This document shows, in pieces, positions 45,420 to 58,961 of a stretch of 64,000 bases of DNA. Under the pieces are notes generated by a model that worked only from the letters and a program-made list of their open reading frames with translations, was not told the origin of the DNA and did no database searches. The position numbers and the translations under genes are program-made. The DNA is from Medicago truncatula (taxonomy: Eukaryota > Streptophyta > Magnoliopsida > Fabales > Fabaceae): assembly GCF_003473485.1 (NCBI RefSeq), contig NC_053047.1:15001-79000 (forward strand), written 5' to 3'. Each line of letters starts with the position of its first letter. Within the stretch, counting starts at the first letter, position 1.

Positions 45420-46124
45420 TATGGTTCATGTTACTTGCTTTAAACCCTAACATAAATTACCTCTTAAAAGAAACTCTTAAATGATTTACTCATTTTAGAA
45501 GAGCCAAATAACTCGTAAGCCGCGAGCAATATGCAACGAAATTACCATATCCATATCAAATAAGATGTTTAGCTGATGCTAGAAATTCTATTTATAAATT
45601 CCTATTAATTTATATTTCTAAGACTGAAATTCTATTTACAAGTTCTTTAACTAGTGCTTCACAAGAACCAACTAATTATTATTCATAGGCCCCGCGACAA
45701 ATAAATAATCTTCCACACCAATTGAAAATAATTTAACATCCCTAAATTATGGCTTTACAAATTGCCTTTTTTATACATTTCTATTTTTTTTTTTATATAC
45801 TTTGTAATTGGAATGACGTACCCTACTATAGCCCACAACACACATCCCCAAAATTTAGCCTTTACTGCTATTACTATAAACTATAGGGTAGTAGGTATTG
45901 TGAATGGTAATCTTTACATTAACCCACCATTAGCAAATGTACTGCACCATTTTGTGCGTTTTGAATATATGTTTATCTATATTTATTTATTTTTAAAGAA
46001 TGTTTATCTTTATTTTGTTAACCAAATTTTGAATATATTATATTTCTTGAATATATGAAGAAATTTTTTTGCAAAGGCAAAACCAAAAGTTGTGTATATT
46101 ATAGGAGGTAAAGCACTATGAAGC
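45420..46124. other. Intergenic, nothing recognised
   Basis: AT-rich spacer. A 98-aa plus-strand open frame (45762-46058) is hydrophobic low-complexity text and is not treated as a gene. Confidence 0.4.
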
Positions 46125-46675
46125 ATAGACTATGACACCTGACACGACATTGATACGGACACATCGACACCGCTAATATAAAAAATATAGGACACGAACA
46201 CCGCTACATATATGTTAATTTATCTATAGACGGTCTAAATCGAAAATTAAAATATATTCATAAGCATCTAACTTGAGCAACTTATTTCATTAGAAAATGT
46301 TCTAATATAAGATATAATAGTATTATTCATCTACTATCAAAAAAGGTAAAAATGTTATAATCAACTTTAATGTCTATAACCCTCTAGTTGATCAACATTT
46401 CTCCAAACATATGTAACTCTTGTATCTACGGTATGTGGAAGCAAGAGAGAAAAATAATAATTTAGATATTTATCTTAGTTGTCCGACACGGCTCGTATGA
46501 GTGTTACATAGGTGTCAGACATCGATCCTAGGAATGTCGAAGTGAAGGGAAAAAAAATATTTACGACGCCGGTCTTAGTTATCCGACACGTGTCGTACGA
46601 GTATCATAAGACTATCGGACACCGACGTGTGTCGGACACCGTGACATAGCTAGTCCAAGAGGGGTCCGTGCTTCA
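46125..46675. repeat. GACAC-rich dispersed element, copy 2 (longest)
   Basis: Begins gactatgacacctgacacga and ends near ccgtgacatagc, with many cggacac/gtgtccg words in both orientations, e.g. around 46485-46525 and 46580-46640. The ends are partly inverted copies of each other. It shares its core words with the copies at 13075, 49912 and 54435. No target-site duplication was found. Confidence 0.5.
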
Positions 46676-47318
46676 CAGGTAAAGTACTATTAACCCTAAA
46701 TCTATATATGTCTTTACCAGGCTCGACTTGATAAAATACAAGGTGCTCAACCAGGTCGGACCTCCAAATGCTACGGGCCTCAAACAAAAAATTAAGTCTA
46801 ATACCCACTCCCCACTTAAATAAAAGATATATATGTTATATCATTTTCTTTCTTCGGTACACGTTTGAGTTTTTTTTTAAACTCTAGTTCTCCTTTTTGT
46901 ACATAAATCTGATCCTATCAAACCACCCATAATTTGTATAATCACTTAATCAGTCAATTTAGAAAGCTATTTCATTCAAAGAATCACAACAATCATTTTT
47001 TTCTTCGCATAAACCATTCGTTTTACCCTTTTCCACAATAGAGGAGTGACAAATCCAAACGACACCGTTAGATAAATTTCACCTCTTTCACTTAATTTTT
47101 TTAATTCCTTTCATATTTAGAAGTTCTTTTGATATTTTTTTTAATGAAGTTTAGCTACACAAAAAAATTACATTTTATTTTACTAGATGTTTATTTTAAA
47201 AAGAGGGTCGAGCATCCTATTTGACAGGGACGGCCCTGGTCTTTACCTCTCACTACTTAAGAACATGGCACGATTGTGCATCCTGAAGCAATGATGAAAC
47301 ACAGGGCTATATATCCTT
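46676..47318. other. Intergenic, nothing recognised
   Basis: AT-rich spacer between the GACAC element and the gypsy fragment; no gene-like frame. Confidence 0.35.
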
Positions 47319-47456
47319 CGAGGAAATACACCCATTGCGCAAGTTCTAATTAAATGGGAGCATTTGGATTTGACTGCAACTACTTGGGAAGATCAGAGTG
47401 ATGTGGATACAACTGCAAGTTGTCCTAAGAGAGTAGGAAAGTTGGTTGCAATGTGA
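47319..47456 (+). pseudogene. Ty3/gypsy integrase C-terminal chromodomain-like fragment
   Basis: A 45-codon plus-strand frame ends in TGA and reads RGNTPIAQVLIKWEHLDL followed by TATTWEDQSDV. This fits the W..L....TWE pattern of the chromodomain-like end of plant Ty3/gypsy integrases. The upstream reverse transcriptase and integrase are missing or out of frame. Confidence 0.55.
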
Positions 47457-48082
47457 TTATTCCTTTATTCGTATTCTCATCCTTGTTGTTCCTTCTTTCT
47501 TTTCCATATCAGTTCTTATGTTTTTGTTCTCATTCTCAATGTAAAAGTTAATATTCCTCTCAGCAGTTATACTTTGAGCTGAGCAGTTGGTGATTATCAA
47601 TAAAACATTAACCAATATTTTCTATTCAATTGTTTGAGTCCTTAAATATGTTTTCAAGGTTTAATTGTCCAAAGTAAACATACACTAAGTAATTGTTATG
47701 TGAAATCGATTTATAACATAAGATTTTAGTGATCTATATACTAATACAAGAAAGAAGAATATTGGAATATTTCAATATCAACAATATTAGTCTTACGCTC
47801 TGAGTACAAAATTTATTGCTTCCAAAACAATATGAATGAAATTTAAATGATTGATATTGCAACTTTGCATACAAAAGAAAAGAACACATGCTTAGTTCAT
47901 TTGATAGTCTCAGCTAATTTCGACGCAGTATGAATGTCAAAAAAACTTATCAATACATATATAATAATAATGAAGATGAATTGGATGATTTGACAATAAA
48001 CTCCTGGAGAATAACAAAAGCTAGAATGAAAGGGTTACAAAAGAGCAGTCTTGTCCTTCAATAACCATATTGCTCAGATAAT

Positions 48083-49756
<1,674 letters not shown>

Positions 49757-49911
49757 CTTCTTCTAGTATGGTTTGTTGATCAGCTGGATAAACAACAAAT
49801 GTACAATTTTAATTAATTAATAATTTAAGATATGAAAGTGAAAGGATTGCAATGCCATGAGATGAAACGCCTATTTTGCCACAAATCAACTACCCACAAC
49901 CTCTTTACCAT

Positions 49912-50055
49912 CGACATGTGTCGTTGTTCGACACCGACACATGTGATGTGATTACTTTCAATTTTGTCATTTTTTAAAATTATTAACGATGTCGACGTGT
50001 ACATGTCAATATGTGCATGTCAATGTCGAATCAGGTGTATGTGCTTCATAGTCCA
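49912..50055. repeat. GACAC-rich dispersed element, copy 3
   Basis: Carries tcgacatgtgtcgttgttcg and acaccgacacatg, then the AT core (aaaattattaacgatgtc), then gtgcttcatag, in the same order as the other copies. It lies in the probable actin leader intron. Confidence 0.5.
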
Positions 50056-53011
50056 CGACACAGAGACATCAAACAAATTAAAATTTTAAAAATAAAAATA
50101 AACTATATCTAGTCTAGGAACAAAAAAGAGTTATGATCTATCTATTTACCAATTTGGTAATCGATTTCAGATCTGTATTGTATTGTATGCAAAATGTCAG
50201 ATCCAACTTCATTCTCTAGAAAGCTAATTAGCTAAATACAATGCAATGCAATGCAATTCTAGGAAGTACGAATGCATACACGGACATTGGCCACACTATT
50301 AGTATTGATACGTTGATACTAGTAGTAATGTAAGAAAATGACATGATTGCAATTCAATCGCATGTGTAGGACTGACACTGTATACATCATCGATCAAAAG
50401 TGTCAGGGTTACATAGATACAATTACATTACAATACAATACATGCATGTGGTCATGTTATAATAACAATAACAAATTAAAAAGGAAATATGTCTGGGTAG
50501 GATCATTCGATCAAAAGTGTCTGTGCTACAGAGATGCAGTTACAATACAATACATGCATACACGTACATAGATTGGGTTGGGAGAATAGAGAATACGGAG
50601 AGAGAAGACGAAATGAAGATAACTAATTCAAATGAAATGTTTATAACAACCATGACAACAAATTGGGACCTTTGGATATCGAAATTTACGGACAGAATAA
50701 GTTTTATCTATCACCCATTCATTCTTTCTCTACACACCAATCATTTCTCTTTCTAATTTCATTCATTTCTACCAAATTCTTGGAGAAAAATACGCATGTA
50801 TAGTAATTTTCTATAATGTTAATTTCAGACAAAAAATAACCGACCACACAAACAAAAGTAGTACCTTCCTTAATGCTCCAACCACCCAAAAACAAGTGTT
50901 AATTTGGTTTAGGAAGAAACAAAATTATTATATCATCATAAGTTGTTTTTAGTTTGGTTTTATAAGTGGTTCAATTTTTTATGTTCAGATATCAATACTT
51001 CTTTTATTGAGACCGGAGGGAATAATTGTTTAAAAAAATGTAAATTGTTTGTTATGAGAGAAAACTCACTCATCTTGTGTGTCCCACAAGGTTCTCCGAT
51101 TAAGATTAGTCATTTCTAAGCGGCCGTTAAAACTTCGTACCAATATTATAGTAACAAAAAAAATAGTGTATTTGCTGAGTAATTGAAAAGAGATAGTAGA
51201 TGGTAGACTAAAATAAGGGTATGACAAAAAATCCTTAAAAAATCCACCACCTTAGTTTAGTAGTTTTCTTCTAAAACTATGTTTAATTAAGAAGGAACAG
51301 TGAGTAGAAGGTATGATAGAAAAATAAAATACTAGTATTATATATAAACTACTTTTTCCAAAGTGGCATATAATGAAACAAGGTCGTTGATGACAAAAGT
51401 AAGTTCACTTGAATATATCTCATTAGATTAAAATCATAAACATCCACTCATATAAGTCTTTTGTTTCAATATTGAATACTCAATTTAATGCTAAAGTCAA
51501 ATACATAAGATCAGACAATAGAAATGAGTTCATGCTTAAAGATTTTTACAAGAACATTCATTATACATCATGTTTCATGTGTTGGCACTTGGCACCCCTC
51601 AGCAAAATAGCATAGTAGAGAGGAAACACCACCATATCCCTGGTGTTTCCCAGAGCTCTTTGCCAAAAAAGAAAATTGGATCCATATTGTCAGTCATGTT
51701 GTTGCACACTTGGACGCAAGACTTGTTTTGATTTGTTATGGGAGTTATCGTGAGAGGAAAGTGAAGAGAAATAGCTCTATGAAAACTTAATAGTTTACCC
51801 ACTTCATGAACATTATTGAATGCCAAATGTAGTTTCAATTATATAAACTAATAATTATTTGTTTCCTTCACGTAGAACCCACAAATGTTAACAGCACAGT
51901 TTGGCTCACAACTCCATTGTCGTGTTGCGTGAACTCTTCCCCCTCTCCACTCTTCTTGCTAAGTAAAAGTAAAATTGAAGTGGGTTCTACGTGTTATAGT
52001 TGGTGTGGGAGAAAGTGTTATTGATTATCCAATTCAAAATTCATTGACCCAGAGATTTGAGCTTATTCTACAAAAACAAAAGCTACGTCTCTGACATCTA
52101 AGATTTTGTTGTTCAAATCATTTAGTTTTTCCATTCCTTTCTCCCTGCGATCTTGAAATTATTCCCCAACATTGTTATTTTATTTTATTTTTTGGTGTTA
52201 GCCAACATTATTATTTTGAATCTACCAAATAATGTCTGATAAATGATAGTAATTATAATTTCTGCAATCTCCTTATGAGGCAGTCTTCTGATGAGGATGA
52301 AGGAATTGGGATCCAAAGTTGATGACGATGTTGATTTCAAACGGGCGTCAAAAACTATTATTGTTTTTCAATTCCAGAAGAAATTTCAATGCCATTAGAA
52401 CACATGTAAAGAATATGAAAGCATGAAAGAGAACAGTAGAGATAGACAAAAAAATGGTAAATGATTTTGTTTAAGAGGTGCATGTTATATCTAGTGGAAA
52501 GTCCATATCAAACGGTTGTGTACGATCACACGCCATGGGAGATATGATTTGCTCATGCACGGTTAATTTCTCTATTTTGCAGAGTTTGTATTTGTTGTGT
52601 TAGTCTCCATTTTGTTTATCTATTCAAATCAACAATAGAAAGAGTATTCGGTAAAACGTAATAGGATTCCCATAAATATTATTTTATGCTCTTAGAATCA
52701 ACAGCTGCTAATTTGATTTCCTTTCACCAATATAAAGTAAAGGACAAAGATAAACCGGTGCAATATAGTACTTCATCTAACATTTGCCAAAGGTTAGTTG
52801 ATCAAATCAGCGAGCTTCCTTCTAGGAATATAACAACAATTGAACAACTCAACTATAAAATCAAAGCTTCCATTCTTTTACCATTAAAAAATATAAATAA
52901 AAAGGAAAATATCTAGACAGCCTACCCCAAAACACTCAATTCAAGGTTACAACATTATACCATCTCATTTTTGCCTCTTCTATCCTCATACTACAAAGGA
53001 GACAATGAAAA
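50056..53011. other. Intergenic: actin leader/promoter side and spacer
   Basis: The left third probably contains the actin leader intron and promoter; tandem near-repeats of caatacaatacatgcat lie around 50430-50565. A half MITE-like end (gagaccggagggaataa) is at about 51010. A 79-aa minus-strand open frame at 51599-51838 has no recognisable product. Nothing else was identified. Confidence 0.4.
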
Positions 53012-54904
53012 TTACTCCACCATTGCATCAGTTGAAACTTCAGCAGCAGGGACATCAGATTTTCTTTTGTTCTTCCCTGTATGCCACAACAAACACCAAT
53101 TAAAAGTTAACTACCCGGACTATTTTGTAAACAATATGATGGTTCTTCATAAATTGTCATTCCACAACAAGAAATTCAAAAAATGAACATTTTAAGAAAA
53201 ATTAAAAGAAATTTTGTTGGAGAATTACCCCATACGTCTATATTCAAAAAATTTGAACAGGTGCATGTAAATCTATAAATAAATCCTGCTACAATTCGGT
53301 TGATAAGGTTTCACTTTCAATTTGATTTTGGTTCATTTTAGTATAAATATGTCTACTAGTTCTACATGTTATGGTGCTGTAGGTAAAATCCGCTACAATC
53401 TTAAAAGTGAATATTTGTCTAGTATTAAAAGCTTAGTTTAAAATGATTGAAAGATCTAGGAGTATTCCATCCAATGAGAAGCTGAAATCCACTAACTGCT
53501 AGTTCGCAACAACGCAGTGTAGGGAAAACAAAGCAGCAATAATGCTCTGGTTAGCCTCTCAGTTGGGTAGCATGCCATGTGTTATCAATGCATCAACATA
53601 TAATGCAAAAAGGGAGAATAAATCTGTTACAGAGGGCAATTGAGGGGAGGGGGAAGGGGTCAGTTTCAGTTTCCCATTTTCAGTTTCAGCGTATAGCTTG
53701 GGGTCATACGAGTTTTGCATTAGCTCTTAGTTTCTGCATTTTCTTTTGCTTTCTTAGCTAATAACACACCTGAACTTTGTTAATACTAATTGCTCCTAAT
53801 GTGCAGCCTCAGCCACAAACATTAGAATAGGGGAACAAAGGAGGTCGCTAATAGTTGCATCAAATAAGAAACCAACCATCACTCTTGAAGACTAATGGTA
53901 TAATGATTTTTGACTATAAAAACAAGGATATCGTATATACGTGTTATATTAAACTGTTAGTTAGCTACTGTCCAAATTATCATTAACACTTCCCTTTGAT
54001 CCAAGAATCCTAGATTAATTGTTGTTTTGAAGCGAAAATAAATACATTGTAAATTCCAAGCATACCACTTAAAAAAATAAATCAACTAATAAGTTGCCCT
54101 ATGTAGAGAGCCACTCCCCCTCTTGGCTATATTATGTGATATCTAAATGAATGAGTATTAAGAGCCAACTCCAAAATATATTTAAAAGCGGATTCATTTT
54201 GAAAAATGGATCACAATTTTTCAGTAATGCCTTATCAACGACAATTGATAAGCCTCTGCCACAAACATTATATTATTGTTGAATCTTACTATCCATGCTA
54301 TGTTACAATCCCATGATGTACAATTTTTAGTCCTCTCTTGACCCTAGATAGAATCTCAATTTTGACTACCTTGATTATTGGTCAGCAAACTAATTTTTAG
54401 GTATAAGGAAATTAGAATCAAGCCAGGTAGACTATATCTATGTAGCACCAACACTTCCGGTCGAAGGTGTGTGTCCAGTGTTCGCCATGTTTGGTTACAT
54501 TCAATTATACCATTTTTTTTCAAATAATTATCAATGTCTACATGTCTACGTCGGTGCTTCATAACTCTTCAACCAAATGCAAAACAGAACAAAAAAAAAA
54601 AAAAACTACCTTTGCCCTTAAGCTGTTTAAGTTTCAATCCCTTTTTTTTCAAGTGAAATTTAGCTGAAGATATAGCATTCTTATCTTTGGTTTCCCCTGC
54701 TCACAATAAATGAGTTTTTTAGTTAAGCTGTGAACTCTAATCCTAAGAAATGAAATTTTAATGAGATAAGGAATGGCAGTTACCTTCAGCAACAGCCATT
54801 TGAACATCTTCCATGCTAATCAAGCCACTCTCTACGGCATCTTTTTGTTCCTTCATTTAATCAAAAAGTGAAAACACAAAATTAAGCAAAGTAGTCGAAA
54901 ATAT

Positions 54905-54943
<39 letters not shown>

Positions 54944-55109
54944 TGACACGACGCCATTGTTTGAAGAGCTTGCGCTTGCGTTTGCCGGATAGATTAACAG
55001 GCTGCTTTCTGATCTTAAGCTTGCCGGTGGTAGGGTCGCCGTGAACCAGTCTCTTCCGCTCAGCAACTAGAGCTCTTCTTCTTTTCTGAACAACGTTGAA
55101 CTTCGCCAT
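53012..55109 (-). CDS. Conserved small basic plant protein, function unknown
   Basis: Coding exons on the minus strand: 55109-54948, 54850-54784, 54696-54610 and 53076-53012, giving 126 aa in frame. The N-terminal half is strongly basic: MAKFNVVQKRRRALVAERKR, then HGDPTTGKLKIRKQPVNLSG, then KRKRKLFKQWRR. An acidic stretch follows (SGLISMEDVQMAVAEG), then a Lys-rich segment (FHLKKKGLKLKQLKGKGKNK) and a short acidic tail. I recall this layout from a conserved plant protein family without a known function. The composition suggests a nuclear or nucleolar RNA-associated role, which is inference. The first donor is the weaker GTCAGT and is followed directly by a (TC)n run. Intron 3 is about 1.5 kb and holds a GACAC element. 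Confidence 0.85.
54435..54565. repeat. GACAC-type dispersed element, copy 4 (diverged)
   Basis: In intron 3 of the small basic protein gene. It retains gtgtgtgtccagtgttcg, the AT core caaataattatcaatgtc and tacgtcggtgcttcataac, but most GACAC words are lost. Confidence 0.4.
54908..54940. repeat. (GA)n microsatellite next to a splice donor
   Basis: About 33 bp of GA repeats, read as (TC)n on the coding strand, beginning 2 bp downstream of the GTCAGT donor of exon 1 of the small basic protein gene. Confidence 0.95.
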
Positions 55110-56569
55110 CTCTGCCTCCTCAAACCCTAATTCCACTCTCTCAAACTCTACATTCCTCTTTATATCTTTTAAATAAAATAAAATATATATTTATTTTTTT
55201 GGACATATAAAATATAATAAATAATCCCCTCAAATAAAATAAAATAATTGTGAAAAATAATTTTAATTTTTCTGACTCGCATTTTTTACCTCATGGACAT
55301 CCAAAGTATCACGACTTAGGTTATTTTGTTTTTTTTTAAGCAAAAGAAACGATTTAGGTTATTTTGAACTTTTTTTTTCCAGAGACTTAGGTTATTTTGA
55401 TATATATTACTAATTCTCGAAAAAAAACATAATTTTTTTTTTACTGCAGTTGGATCACTTTTTCAAATATGCGACTTAAGGAATCGAATTCAGATTTATG
55501 GTGCCAACTCTTCTAACACACTTTTAATGATTAGGGATTTTAAATGTTAGCTCAATAAAAATATTCTTTTCAAGTTTTAAGGGATTTTGACTTCTTAAAT
55601 AAGTTGATGAAGACAAAGGAAGAATGATTAGGGAATGTCTTGAAATTTCAATGGCAATAAGAAGGGTTAGAAAGGCACAAGAGACTCCAAATCGAATACA
55701 TTAAGGAATGAAGGTTGAATCTATCCTTGGATTGTGGCGCCTTTCTAATATAGGGCGTCGTTGTTGATTGTTAATCCTAGTTTCGTTTTGTGGCGCCTTT
55801 CTAATATAGGGCGTCGTTGTTGATTGTTAATCCTAGTTTCGTTTTACATCAAACCTTAAATTAAAAATTTACAAAATTACAGTTTTAAATTCAATAAGCT
55901 ACACTAATGTCTCATGTTTTTACACAGTGTTTTCGGTGTTTCAATATTCAAACATGTGTTCAAGAACGTGTGTTTTCACCTCAATTTAAAATCATATGAT
56001 TATGAGTTGTAGAGCGTGAGTTCATCATATTTTCCATCCAACATGCTTTCAACCTATAAAACTCTTAAACAGCGGCAGACCTGAACATGACATGGTGTGG
56101 TAAGTGCCACACCAACCTAAGTCAATATTTTTTTTATCGGTTCATTGTATAATTTTATTCATATATTAATACATACATCTATTTTTTTTTTTATGTTTAT
56201 ACATGTGTTTATATTTTTACTCATATATTAATATGGAGATATATTTTATTTTATTTTTGTAATTTATACACATGTCATATGTCTATATTTTTATTCATAT
56301 ATCAATACGTAGATCTTTTTTTTTTATAATTTCTACACAACGGCGACTTGCTTCCAAAAAAAGAGTCCAATGCGCTCACCGGTCCGTATACACGGTATGC
56401 TGCTAGAGCATTTGATTCATCTCTTGTAACCTATATAGACATAGATGTTCTTAGAACAATTAGTAATAATATAATTTTAGTTCGTTTTCAACAAATAAAA
56501 AATAGATAATTTTCTTTGTAATTTTGGTTGCTTCAACTATTTTTAATATAATTTCTTATTAAATTTAGT
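55110..56569. other. Intergenic spacer and small basic protein promoter
   Basis: The first 100 bp or so hold the leader and promoter of the minus-strand gene. The rest is AT-rich, apart from the 56-bp duplication at 55733-55844. No gene was recognised. Confidence 0.4.
55733..55844. repeat. 56-bp perfect tandem duplication
   Basis: The unit contains tggcgcctttctaatatagg, gcgtcgttgttgattgtt and aatcctagtttcgtttt. It is present twice in direct contact (55733-55788 and 55789-55844) with no differences that I see. Confidence 0.9.
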
Positions 56570-56578
56570 ATGATTTAA

Positions 56579-56949
56579 TGAGTAAATCACCAAATTGGTC
56601 CATGTCTTTGTACCAAATTCTCAAATTGGTCCCTGACTATATTAATAACTTAAAATGGTCCCTGTTTTTATCAAACATTTCTCAGATTGGTCCCTCACTC
56701 TGTTAATTGTTTTGTATTTTAACTCATTAATGTACCAAATAAGATTCAAAAGGCATTAGGCCATCAACCACTAAATAATATCCAAAAGGCATTGATCAAT
56801 TAACACTGAAAATACAAAACAACTAATAGAGTCAGGGACCAATCTGAAAAACGTATGACAAAGACGGAGACTATTTTGAGTTATTAATAAAATCAGAGAC
56901 CAATTTGAAAATTTGGTACAAAGACTGGGACCAATTTGATGATTTAGTC
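56579..56949. mobile_element. 371-bp Mutator-like foldback MITE
   Basis: The termini tgagtaaatcaccaaattgg and the inverted right end (tgactaaatcatcaaattgg) continue as an imperfect inverted repeat of more than 120 bp containing several ggtccctga words. The element is flanked by a perfect 9-bp direct repeat, atgatttaa (56570-56578 and 56950-56958), fitting Mutator. It is non-coding. Confidence 0.85.
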
Positions 56950-56958
56950 ATGATTTAA

Positions 56959-58640
56959 TAATTTGACAAAACAAATTGCCTCATTTATATTGTGAGTTCA
57001 GGTCCGCCCCTAATCTTAAAAAAAAAAAAATTGACAAAAATAAAACGGTATTCATTCATTCAAATCGATAGAGTATATCAGATACAAACATTGCTAAAAA
57101 CGTAAAGGGTGAATCTGCGAACAAACTCACAGCACCCAAGTTAATAGCATACAACGGCAAAATGCCTATAAATAATATGATAAAACTTAAGTCGCCGAAA
57201 TACCCATGTTTCCGGATCTGCAACGTTAACGTACAAATCGTTGGTTGAATTTGTAATTGACTGATGTAGATCTTTCATTAGGAACTGAACAAACACCACG
57301 ACAAAACGCGAAATCAAACGCCGCACAAGACGGTGAATAACACAACACCACACTTAGACGACGAAATCACAAAAAACACAAAAGGAAAAACTTGATAGAT
57401 GTGAAAACCACTTATTTAGATTAAAAGAAAAGGGGAAAAAGATGTAGAGGGGGTGATTCTAGGTCAAAAATTACCTAAAACCATCCCTCCTCGATGAACG
57501 AAGGAGAAAGAAAGTTTAGAGAGAAGTTGGAGTTTCTCCTACTAAAAAACTAGGGCCGGCTTAATCTTTAAGTTATTTATAATAAGAAGTTTTATATCAT
57601 AAGTCGTCAAACATATTCGATCAATGACTTTTACATATGAAAAAAATCAGGAATGCCTGAATGGTATTTACGTGATTAAGTTGACATTAAATAATAGGAA
57701 TGAATAATGTTCATTAGATGATAATATGAATAATGGTACTCACAACAATATTTTCTAATGCGCATTACATGCACTTATCATTAAAAAGTACAAGTTTACT
57801 AATTTGTTCCCTAAAAGAAAAAGAAAAAAATTACTAATTTGCGTGACCAACTACTAGCCATGACACAACAAATATCTACAGCAGTAAATCTTAGTTAAAA
57901 TAGATTAATACCATTCTTAAGAGCTTGTTCAAAAAAAATACCATTCTTAAGAGTCACCTGCAAAACAGTGGGGCGTACACCATGGAAGAAGACGTGGGAT
58001 GGGAGTCTCTAGAGTCCAAATCGGTGGGGGCATTCAACCCACAGTGTTAGACATCCCGTTATTGGTAAATTGAAACCAGACTCAAAAAGAAATCATTTTT
58101 TACCAAATATCAATGACAACTTTTTACTATGTAAAGGGTCATCAATCATCATCACCCGATAAAGGGTAAGACCATTCAAATTTACAATACTTTTATTTTT
58201 CTTCTAAAATATTGTGTCTTTTAAATCTATAGTCCGATACAAAATTTATAAATAGGTAGTAATTATAGATTTAACCAACTAATTGAGCAAGTAGTTTACG
58301 AGTAGTAACAAAAAAAAAGTGGTTAAAAAATACAATCAATGATGAATTGCTTAAAATAATTGAGTTCGATCTTTAAATGAAATAATTATTAATTAAACTT
58401 TATTTACTTTTTTATTGAACGTCGAATTATCAACGCAAGTTTCATCTAGAATATGGAAGGCATACACAATTTCATTTAGGATTTATAAAAATTAACAAAA
58501 TAAATTACAATATTTTATTATGAATTGACTAACATATTTTAGTAAGAATAAAAATGAGGTGTGAGTTGTGGTGACTTTAAGACATGATTCAACAACCAAC
58601 CAAAGTATATTCAACGTGTTACGCGTGATTTTTGACAAAT
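56959..58640. other. Intergenic, unclassified repeat-like DNA
   Basis: From about 57030 to 57560 the sequence is less AT-biased and looks like part of a dispersed repeat, possibly a LINE end, but I cannot name it. The minus-strand open frame there (70 aa) has no recognisable domain. The remainder is AT-rich spacer leading to the pyruvate kinase promoter. Confidence 0.35.
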
Positions 58641-58961
58641 TTAGGAATTGGAACTTGGAAGAGGGGTAAGAAAGGATAAAAAAAACAGGAACATAAAAAC
58701 AAGGGAATATTCTTTTCCCCAGTGGCAAGTTTGGGTAAATAAAAACCCTTACTCAAACAAACAACTCAGTTACAAAGCTGTTTTCCAAACGCAAGGTATG
58801 TCTATGTCTATGTCATTGCTATTGATATACTGTTACTTAGTATTTGATTCTCATCACTTGTCTTGTTTTGTGTTTATTTAGCATTACTACAATAGCAGAA
58901 AATATCTAGCTAACTACAGAAGCGGTTGGTGGGTGGATTTGATCTGAGTTAGTTAGTTAGA

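Noticed and set aside
45762-46058. A 98-aa membrane-like protein gene
   Set aside because: Hydrophobicity follows from T-rich DNA; no domain, no promoter or conserved neighbours.
51599-51838. A 79-aa minus-strand gene
   Set aside because: No recognisable domain and no exon continuation was found; kept only as part of an unassigned spacer.
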